Assembly: GCF_008370345.1 (NCBI RefSeq)
Contig: NZ_VTUU01000008.1
Location: 1-64,000 of the forward strand
DNA: 64,000 bases
Source: Marinobacter salinexigens
Lineage (GTDB): Bacteria > Pseudomonadota > Gammaproteobacteria > Pseudomonadales > Oleiphilaceae
Direction: 5' to 3'
Shown: positions 34,815 to 42,342 of the stretch, in pieces
How the letters are laid out: each line of letters starts with the position of its first letter
Position numbering within the stretch: position 1 is the first letter of the stretch
Notes under the pieces: model-generated
The model's database searches: none
What the model was told of the DNA's origin: nothing
The model's input: only the letters and a program-made list of their open reading frames with translations
Position numbers and translations under genes: made by a program

Positions 34815-36257
34815 ATGCTGCTCAAAAATGCAGTACAACTGATCTGCTATCCGGACCGGATCGGCAATAACCTGACCGACCTCCATACCGCCGTGGAAAA
34901 GCATCTGTCCGATGCCATCGGTGGCCTCCATATACTGCCGTTCTTCCCCTCAAATGCAGACGGCGGCTTCTCCCCTCTCACCCATAAAGAGGTGGATCCG
35001 GCCTTTGGCACCTGGGATGACATTGAAGCATTCACCGGCAAGTACGACCTGTGCGTAGATCTTACGGTCAATCATATTTCCGATGAGTCCCCGGAGTTCA
35101 GGGATTTTATTGCCAATGGCTTCGACTCGGAATACGCCGACCTGTTCGTGCACGTTGACAGGTTCGGCGACATTTCACCGGATGACATGGCGAAGATACA
35201 CATTCGCAAGGAGAAAGAACCTTTCCGTGAAGTCACCCTCGCGGACGGCACGAAAACCCGCGTCTGGTGCACATTCACCGAGCAACAGATTGATCTTAAC
35301 TACGACGGCGACCTGGCCTACAGACTGATGGAAAGCTATATCGGTTTTCTGACGTCAAAGGGGGTAAACCTGCTGCGTCTGGACGCCTTCGGCTACACCA
35401 CCAAACGAATTGGCACCAGTTGTTTCCTGGTGGAACCTGAGGTCTATCGGATTCTCGACTGGATCAATGAAGTGGCGTTCAAGCACGGCGCCGAATGCCT
35501 GCCCGAAGTGCATGATCACACCAGCTACCAATACGCCATCAGCCGGCGCAACATGCACCCCTACGGTTTCGCCCTGCCCCCGCTATTGCTCTATTCTTTG
35601 CTGGATGCCAACAGCGTCTACCTGAAGAACTGGCTTCGCATGTGCCCCCGTAACATGGTCACCGTTCTGGACACCCATGACGGCATCTGCATTCCCGATG
35701 TGGAAGGCGTACTGCCGGATGACAAAATCAAGGTCCTGATCGACAACATCGATGCCCGCAGTGCCGATCCGATCATGCGTCGTTCCGCCGCTAATATTCA
35801 CAGCGTTGGAGCCATCTATCAGCTCACCTGCACCTTCTATGACGCTCTCATGCAGAACGACGATGCCTACATCGCCGCCCGGGCCATCCAGTTTTTCACA
35901 CCAGGTATCCCCCAGGTGTATTACGTGGGCCTGCTCGCAGGATGTAACGATCAGGAGCTGATGGAGAAGACCGGAGAGCTACGGGATATTAACCGCAATT
36001 ACTACACCCTGAATGAGATGGATGAAGCCATGGAAAAACCGGTGGTCCAGCGCTTGCTCACACTTATGAAGTTCCGCACCAACTACCCCGCCTTCGATGG
36101 ACATTTCGAACTTAACTACTCCAATGATTCCAGCGTTGCTATGGCCTGGCGACATGGCGAGCACTACTGCCACCTGTTTGTGGATCTTAATTTCAACACC
36201 TCAAAAATCCAGTATGTCGACGTGAAGAGTGGGGAGACTCGGGACCTCGAGTTCTGA
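34815..36257 (+). CDS. GH13_18 glucosylglycerol phosphorylase (sucrose-phosphorylase family)
   Basis: 480 residues. Catalytic residues match the GH13_18 family: nucleophile Asp190 in LLRLDAFGYT, acid/base Glu231 in CLPEVHDH and stabiliser Asp289 in VLDTHDGI. A GH13_18 enzyme specific for 2-O-alpha-D-glucosylglycerol has been described from Marinobacter adhaerens, and the gene lies 21 bases after ggpPS, so this enzyme should phosphorolyse glucosylglycerol to glucose 1-phosphate and glycerol. Sucrose phosphorylase is the alternative. Its ribosome-binding site (ACAGGAGTCCGAAC) is nearly identical to that of ggpPS. Confidence 0.87.
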   Translation: MLLKNAVQLICYPDRIGNNLTDLHTAVEKHLSDAIGGLHILPFFPSNADGGFSPLTHKEVDPAFGTWDDIEAFTGKYDLCVDLTVNHISDESPEFRDFIANGFDSEYADLFVHVDRFGDISPDDMAKIHIRKEKEPFREVTLADGTKTRVWCTFTEQQIDLNYDGDLAYRLMESYIGFLTSKGVNLLRLDAFGYTTKRIGTSCFLVEPEVYRILDWINEVAFKHGAECLPEVHDHTSYQYAISRRNMHPYGFALPPLLLYSLLDANSVYLKNWLRMCPRNMVTVLDTHDGICIPDVEGVLPDDKIKVLIDNIDARSADPIMRRSAANIHSVGAIYQLTCTFYDALMQNDDAYIAARAIQFFTPGIPQVYYVGLLAGCNDQELMEKTGELRDINRNYYTLNEMDEAMEKPVVQRLLTLMKFRTNYPAFDGHFELNYSNDSSVAMAWRHGEHYCHLFVDLNFNTSKIQYVDVKSGETRDLEF

Positions 36258-36498
36258 AACATTCAATCTCAGATATCCTGGCCCGCGTCTTGATCCGAAC
36301 TATGATTAGGTTTGTAACAAATAGTCTTTACTGTGGCCCATTTGTTGCTGAGGCATAAGAACGCACAGCCCAAGCACCGGAGACTGCGCATTCCAGGAGC
36401 CCCCAAGGCTCAGCGAACCATTATGGTGCAACATCAATTTCAGCACTGCACCAAAATGGATCAAACCCGCAGCCTCAGCATGATTAGCAGGTTTTCCT
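36258..36498 (+). other. Intergenic region before the ATP-grasp operon
   Basis: 241 bases without a gene. It contains a short palindrome TTTGT-A-ACAAA (36311-36321) and an AT-rich stretch that could hold a promoter for the downstream operon; I see no terminator for the phosphorylase gene, so read-through is possible. Confidence 0.35.
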
Positions 36499-37953
36499 AT
36501 GACAATGGATTGGAAATCGTACGACCCCAACGGATTTTTCGATGAGCTGGTAAGCCACGACGGTAGCATCCGTCCGCCCGCCAAACAGTTGGTCACCTAC
36601 CTGGAGTCGCTTCCTCCCGAGGAAATCGAATCCCGACGCCAGATGGCAGAAGCTACGATCCAGGAAATGGGCGTCAGCTTCACGGTATACACCGACGAAG
36701 GCACCATCGACCGGGCCTGGCCTTTCGACATTGTCCCGCGCACTATTTCGGCCCGACAGTGGCGTACAACCGCGGCCGGCCTCACGCAGCGACTGAAGGC
36801 CCTGAACCTGTTTATCGATGACCTGTACCACGACCAGAAAATTCTTAAGGACGGTATCGTTCCTGAGGAAATCATCACCAAGTCGAAGAATTTCCGACCC
36901 GAATGTGTGGGTATCAACCCTCCGCTGGGGGTCTGGGCCCATATCTGTGGAACCGACCTGGTACGGGACGGCGACGGCGAGTTCTACGTTCTGGAAGATA
37001 ACCTGCGGGTACCGTCAGGCGTTTCCTATATGCTTGAAAACCGCGCGATCACCAAACGCGTCCTGCCGGAGCTCTTCGAGCAGGATGATATTCTTCCGGT
37101 AAACGATTACTGCTCAAACCTGTTCGATACCCTTCAGTCACTGTCTCCACGAAAAGTACGCACCCCCGTCATCGTGGTGCTGACACCCGGCATCTTTAAC
37201 TCGGCCTATTTCGAACACACTTTCCTCGCCCAGCAGATGGGGGTTGAACTGGTGGAAGGTTCTGATCTGGTCGTTGGTGACGATGATTGTGTCTACATGC
37301 GCACCATCAGCGGACTTGAACGGGTTGACGTTATTTACCGCCGCATTGACGATTTATTCCTTGACCCCGAGGTGTTTCAGAAGGATTCCGTGCTCGGTGT
37401 ACCGGGACTGATGCGCGCCTGGCAGAAGGGCAAGGTAGCACTGGCCAATGCCCCCGGTGCCGGCGTCGCAGACGACAAGGTGGTGTATGCCTATGTCCCT
37501 GAGATTATTCGCTACTATCTCAACGAAGAGCCGATCCTCAAGAACGTGGAAACCTATCTGTGCGAGGATCCCGAACAACGCGCCTATGTGCTGGAAAATC
37601 TCGACAAACTGGTGGTTAAACCCGCTAACGAATCCGGCGGCTACGGCATGCTGGTTGGTCCGCATTCTACCAAGAAGGATCAGGCGCAGTTCGCGAAGCT
37701 GATCCAGGAGAACCCCCGCAACTATATTGCTCAACCGACACTGTCGCTTTCCACCGCCCCGACCCTGGTGGAACAAGGCCGGCTGGAGCCCCGCCACCTG
37801 GACCTTCGCCCCTTCATTCTCCAGGGCAAGGACACCTTCGTAACAACCGGGGGCCTTACCCGGGTTGCAATGAAGAAAGGCTCGCTTGTAGTTAACTCCT
37901 CCCAGGGCGGGGGAAGTAAAGACACCTGGATTGTCGAAGACGGTGAGGAGTAA
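36499..37953 (+). CDS. Circularly permuted type 2 ATP-grasp protein (DUF404/DUF407)
   Basis: 484 residues. Typical segments are VLEDNLRVPSGVSYMLENR, VYRRIDDLFLDPEVF, LVVKPANESGGYGMLVG and TGGLTRVAMKKGSLVVNSSQ. These belong to the COG2308 circularly permuted ATP-grasp family, which by comparative genomics is predicted to form peptide (amide) bonds together with alpha-E and transglutaminase-like proteins. The substrate is unknown. It is the first gene of a five-gene run on the same strand and is followed directly by the alpha-E gene. Confidence 0.87.
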   Translation: MTMDWKSYDPNGFFDELVSHDGSIRPPAKQLVTYLESLPPEEIESRRQMAEATIQEMGVSFTVYTDEGTIDRAWPFDIVPRTISARQWRTTAAGLTQRLKALNLFIDDLYHDQKILKDGIVPEEIITKSKNFRPECVGINPPLGVWAHICGTDLVRDGDGEFYVLEDNLRVPSGVSYMLENRAITKRVLPELFEQDDILPVNDYCSNLFDTLQSLSPRKVRTPVIVVLTPGIFNSAYFEHTFLAQQMGVELVEGSDLVVGDDDCVYMRTISGLERVDVIYRRIDDLFLDPEVFQKDSVLGVPGLMRAWQKGKVALANAPGAGVADDKVVYAYVPEIIRYYLNEEPILKNVETYLCEDPEQRAYVLENLDKLVVKPANESGGYGMLVGPHSTKKDQAQFAKLIQENPRNYIAQPTLSLSTAPTLVEQGRLEPRHLDLRPFILQGKDTFVTTGGLTRVAMKKGSLVVNSSQGGGSKDTWIVEDGEE

Positions 37954-37956
37954 ACC

Positions 37957-38883
37957 ATGTTATCCAAAGTTGCCGAACGTCTGTACTGGGCTGCCCGCTA
38001 TATGGAGCGGGTTGAAAATACTGCCCGACTGGTGGGTGTCTATGACAAACTCCTTTTCGACCTGCCACGGGATGTAAACATCAGCTGGTACTCATTGGTC
38101 GAGCTCAACAGCGTGGCCGACCTGTTTAGCGAGCGCTATCAGATTCGTAGCGAGCACAATGTCGTAAAATTCATGCTCGCTGACGACAGCAACCCAAGTT
38201 CCATGCTGTCGTCATTGCACATGCTTCGCGAGAACATCCGCACCAGCCGCGATGTACTGCCAGTGGAAAGCTGGGAGTACATTAACGAGCTCTATCTTTA
38301 CGCCGTCAACAACATCCGTCTGGGCATCAACCGCAGCAAGCGCCACGAATTCCTTGATCAAATCGTCTCCAGATGCCAGATGCTGTACGGCCTGTTTTCC
38401 AGCACCATGAGTCACGATGCCCCGTGGCAGTTCATCAAGCTCGGGCGCAACCTCGAACGGGCGGATATGACTACCCGTATTGTGGATGCTGGCGCCTCAG
38501 CCCTTCTCGCAGCAAATGGCGACGCCAACATCAACCTGCGCAAGGTGGTGTGGACCAATGTACTGCTCTCAGCCAGCGCTTACACCAGCTATCGTCGCTC
38601 GGTGAGGTTATCCGTCGCTGGCCCCTATGTTGCCTCTTACCTGTTGGAAGACGAGTACTTTCCACGCAGCGTTGCCTCCTGTCTGACTCAGCTCAGAATA
38701 TCAGCAGGAAAGCTGCCCCATTGCGACAAAGTAGTGGAGTTGATCAAGAAAGTGGATCCCGGCAGTCATCCGATTGAATCGGAATCCGATCTGGGACTGG
38801 AGCTCAGGGAGTTTCTGAACGACCTTCAGATTGCGCTCAGTCATCTTGGTAATCGTATTGCCCAAACCTGGTTTCCAGCCTGA
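37957..38883 (+). CDS. Alpha-E domain protein
   Basis: 308 residues, all-helical with few charged gaps. The opening MLSKVAERLYWAARYMERVENTARLV is the alpha-E (COG2307) signature. The TAA of the ATP-grasp gene lies 3 bases before its ATG and GAGGAG overlaps the previous stop, so the two are translationally coupled. Alpha-E proteins accompany the permuted ATP-grasp enzymes in most genomes; their role is unknown. Confidence 0.87.
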   Translation: MLSKVAERLYWAARYMERVENTARLVGVYDKLLFDLPRDVNISWYSLVELNSVADLFSERYQIRSEHNVVKFMLADDSNPSSMLSSLHMLRENIRTSRDVLPVESWEYINELYLYAVNNIRLGINRSKRHEFLDQIVSRCQMLYGLFSSTMSHDAPWQFIKLGRNLERADMTTRIVDAGASALLAANGDANINLRKVVWTNVLLSASAYTSYRRSVRLSVAGPYVASYLLEDEYFPRSVASCLTQLRISAGKLPHCDKVVELIKKVDPGSHPIESESDLGLELREFLNDLQIALSHLGNRIAQTWFPA

Positions 38884-38905
38884 ATAGCCACGAGAGGCCC
38901 GTAAC

Positions 38906-41900
38906 GTGACCATCCGCATCGCGATCAATCATGTCACAGAGTACCGTTTTGACCGGCCAGTAAAGCTGTCGCCACATCAACTGCGACTTCGCCCAGCGCC
39001 TCATAGCAGGACTCATATCCATGGCTACAGCCTGAAAATCGAGCCTGCAGATCATTTCATCAACTGGCAGCAGGACCCATTCGGCAATTACATTGCCCGT
39101 CTGGTATTCCCGGAAAAGGCCACCTCTCTGAAAATTGAAGTGGAAGTCATCGCCGACATGACGGTGATTAACCCGTTTGACTTCTTTGTGGAAGACTACG
39201 CAGAGCATTACCCGTTCAAGTATGACAAAACCCTGGCAAAAGAGCTGGAGCCCTATCTCGAAGTCACGGAAAACAGCGATCTGCTCAAGACGTGGGTTAA
39301 ATCCGTCCCCCGGGACAAGATCCGTATCATCGACTTCCTGGTAAATATCAACCAGCGTCTGCAACAGGAAATCGGTTATGGTATCCGGCTGGAACCGGGC
39401 GTACAGAGCAGTGAAGAAACCCTGACCCTCAAAAAAGGCTCGTGTCGTGACACCAGTTGGCTGATGGTCCAGATACTTCGCCATCTGGGGCTTGCTGCAC
39501 GCTTTGCCTCGGGCTATCTGGTGCAATTGAAACAGGATCAGGAGGCACTGGACGGCCCGTCCGGCGCCGAGGAAGATTTCACAGATCTTCACGCCTGGTG
39601 TGAAGTGTTTATCCCAGGGGCCGGATGGGTAGGACTGGATCCTACATCCGGCCTGTTTGCCGGCGAAGGCCATATCCCCCTGGCTTGCACTCCCAGCCCG
39701 GAATCGGCGGCTCCGATGACCGGATACACCGACAAATGCGAAACCACCTTTGACTACAGCAATACTGTTACCCGCATCCACGAAGATCCCCGGGTAACCA
39801 AACCGTACAGCGAGGACCAGTGGGCCTGTATCGACGCCTTGGGCAAGATGATCGACCAGGAGCTGGACGACGGCGATGTCCGCCTGACCATGGGCGGCGA
39901 ACCTACCTTTGTGTCCATTGACGACATGGACTCCGCCCAGTGGAACATCGAAGCCCTGGGTGATGACAAACTCCGCCTCGCCAAAGATCTCCTCCTGCGG
40001 CTGCGCAATCGCTTCGCGCCGACGGGACTGCTCCACTATGGCCAGGGCAAGTGGTACCCGGGCGAGGAAGTGCCCCGCTGGGCGCTCGGTTGCTTCTGGC
40101 GGACTGATGGCGAGCCCCTGTGGCACGACAGCGAACTGCTTGCCCGGGTCGATAAAGACTATGGTCACGATGTCGATGATGCCCGGCGGTTTATGGCAAC
40201 CCTGTGCCGCAACCTCGGACTGCCGACCCGATACCTGATCGACGCTCACGAGGATAGCCTGCATTATCTGATGCAGGAGCAGCAGCTGCCTGCCAATGTG
40301 GACTCCAAAAAATATGACCTGAAGGATGACCTGGACCGCAAGCGATTGGCCCGGTTGCTGACAAGGGGGCTGGATACTCCGAGCGGACTGGTCCTGCCCC
40401 TGGGTTGGAACGCAGCTTCTGCCGGATGGCGCTCTACTCCATGGGAGCTTCGCACAGAGAAGCTCATCCTGATTCCCGGGGACTCCCCCCTGGGGTTCCG
40501 CCTGCCACTGAACAGCCTGCCTCAGACTGCGGAAGACGAACTGCACTTCGAAGCAGACGCCGATCCGTTTGACGACAAGGCTCCGCTGCCTGGCTATCGG
40601 CCATTTGCCGCCATGGCACCGCCAGAGCACCCCAACCCCGCTGACACACGCCAGATGATGAATACCGAGGCGGATGCGGATCTGGAAAGCCCGAAAGCAA
40701 CGGTTTACACCGACGTACTCCGCACGGCCTTAAGTATCGAACCCCGGAACGGTCGTCTGCACCTGTTCCTACCGCCCATCCGCCAGCTTGAACACTATGT
40801 GGATCTGATCAACCACATCGAACACACCGCCGCGGAACTCGAATTGCCCGTTGTCATCGAGGGTTATGAACCACCGCGGGACCCGCGCCTGCAGAAACTG
40901 CTGGTCACACCCGACCCTGGCGTCATTGAAGTCAACATCCACCCTGCCGGCAGCTGGCAGGAACTGGTAGACAACACAACATCGCTATACGAAGAGGCCC
41001 GGCTGTCTCGTCTGGGCACCGAGAAGTTCATGGTCGATGGCCGTCACGGCGGCACCGGCGGCGGCAACCACGTGACCCTGGGCGCCGCCACTCCGGAAGA
41101 CAGCCCGCTACTGCGCCGACCGGACCTGCTGCGTTCCCTGGTCACCTACTGGCAGCACCATCCGAGCCTGTCGTATCTGTTTTCCGGCATGTTCATTGGC
41201 CCGACCAGCCAGGCGCCACGGGTGGATGAAGGCCGCGATGAAGCACTCTATGAACTGGAGATTGCCTTCCAGCAAATGCCCGAGGGGCTGGTGGACAAAC
41301 CCTGGCTGGTAGACCGCCTGATGCGCAATCTACTGGTGGACATCACCGGGAACACCCACCGCTCGGAGTTCTGTATCGATAAACTCTATTCTCCGGGCAC
41401 CGCCTCCGGACGCCAGGGCATTCTGGAATTCCGGGGCTTCGAGATGCCGCCACACCCACAGATGTCCCTGGTACAGACTCTCCTTCTGCGGGCCCTGGTT
41501 GCCCGATTCTGGAAAGCCCCCTACCGGAAGCCCCTGGTACGCTGGGGCACTCAGCTCCATGATCGCTTCATGCTGCCACATTACGTATGGTCGGATCTGC
41601 GGGGCGTGGTCAAGGATCTCCAGGATCACGGGCTCCCCTTCCAGCTCGAGTGGCTGGCGCCGTTTGAGGAGTTCCGCTTCCCTCACTATGGCCGTGTCCA
41701 GGTCGATGATATGCAGATCGAACTACGGTGGGCCATTGAGCCCTGGCATGTTCTGGGTGAGGAAGTGTCAAGCTTTGGTACTGCGCGCTACGTGGATTCC
41801 TCTGTGGAGCGCCTGCAGACAAGGGTGACCGGGCTCACCGACAATCGCTACGTCCTGAGCTGCAACGGGCGACGGGTACCTCTGCGAAGTACCGGAGTCC

Positions 41901-42286
41901 AGGGAGAATACGTCGGCGGTGTGCGCTACCGGGCCTGGAACCCGCCTTCGGCTCTTCACCCCACCATAGGCGTGCATGCTCCACTGGTGTTCGATCTGAT
42001 TGATACCTGGAACGGTCATTCCATCGGCGGTTGCACCTACCACGTAAGCCACCCCGGCGGCCGGAGCTACGACACGCAACCGGTTAACCCGTTTGAAGCG
42101 GAATCCCGGCGGGTTAACCGATTCGATCAGTTCGGCCATACACCGGGCCCCATTACGCCACCACCCTTCTACGGAGCTTTGCGGGAGTTTTTCCCCCATA
42201 CCGACGGCCCGAAGCCAATGGCACCACCGGCTGAAGAGGGCAATGCGGAATACCCATGGACACTGGATCTGAGGAAACGCACTTGA
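38906..42286 (+). CDS. Transglutaminase-like protein with DUF2126 domain
   Basis: 1126 residues from a GTG start. The N-terminal part (residues 1-290) is a bacterial transglutaminase-like domain with its own N-terminal beta domain; the triad is Cys180 in KKGSCRDTSW, His229 in DLHAWCEVF and Asp245 in GLDPTSG. The rest (about 320-1115) is DUF2126: MGGEPTFVSIDDMDSAQWN, GRHGGTGGGNHVTLG and RNLLVDITGNTHRSEFCID. The latter has features of a further ATP-grasp/GCS-like ligase-associated region. Proteins of this kind (COG4196) accompany permuted ATP-grasp and alpha-E genes. It lies 22 bases after the alpha-E gene. Confidence 0.85.
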   Translation: MTIRIAINHVTEYRFDRPVKLSPHQLRLRPAPHSRTHIHGYSLKIEPADHFINWQQDPFGNYIARLVFPEKATSLKIEVEVIADMTVINPFDFFVEDYAEHYPFKYDKTLAKELEPYLEVTENSDLLKTWVKSVPRDKIRIIDFLVNINQRLQQEIGYGIRLEPGVQSSEETLTLKKGSCRDTSWLMVQILRHLGLAARFASGYLVQLKQDQEALDGPSGAEEDFTDLHAWCEVFIPGAGWVGLDPTSGLFAGEGHIPLACTPSPESAAPMTGYTDKCETTFDYSNTVTRIHEDPRVTKPYSEDQWACIDALGKMIDQELDDGDVRLTMGGEPTFVSIDDMDSAQWNIEALGDDKLRLAKDLLLRLRNRFAPTGLLHYGQGKWYPGEEVPRWALGCFWRTDGEPLWHDSELLARVDKDYGHDVDDARRFMATLCRNLGLPTRYLIDAHEDSLHYLMQEQQLPANVDSKKYDLKDDLDRKRLARLLTRGLDTPSGLVLPLGWNAASAGWRSTPWELRTEKLILIPGDSPLGFRLPLNSLPQTAEDELHFEADADPFDDKAPLPGYRPFAAMAPPEHPNPADTRQMMNTEADADLESPKATVYTDVLRTALSIEPRNGRLHLFLPPIRQLEHYVDLINHIEHTAAELELPVVIEGYEPPRDPRLQKLLVTPDPGVIEVNIHPAGSWQELVDNTTSLYEEARLSRLGTEKFMVDGRHGGTGGGNHVTLGAATPEDSPLLRRPDLLRSLVTYWQHHPSLSYLFSGMFIGPTSQAPRVDEGRDEALYELEIAFQQMPEGLVDKPWLVDRLMRNLLVDITGNTHRSEFCIDKLYSPGTASGRQGILEFRGFEMPPHPQMSLVQTLLLRALVARFWKAPYRKPLVRWGTQLHDRFMLPHYVWSDLRGVVKDLQDHGLPFQLEWLAPFEEFRFPHYGRVQVDDMQIELRWAIEPWHVLGEEVSSFGTARYVDSSVERLQTRVTGLTDNRYVLSCNGRRVPLRSTGVQGEYVGGVRYRAWNPPSALHPTIGVHAPLVFDLIDTWNGHSIGGCTYHVSHPGGRSYDTQPVNPFEAESRRVNRFDQFGHTPGPITPPPFYGALREFFPHTDGPKPMAPPAEEGNAEYPWTLDLRKRT

Positions 42287-42342
42287 ACTGTCGCTGAATT
42301 TACCTATGATGCCTTCAGATTCCAGCCTGAGGTGCCGCCAAC

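Noticed and set aside
38837..40630. 597-codon minus-strand frame inside the 1126-aa gene
   Set aside because: Antisense shadow of a GC-rich coding gene; no recognisable domain, no ribosome-binding site, and the plus strand encodes an unmistakable protein.
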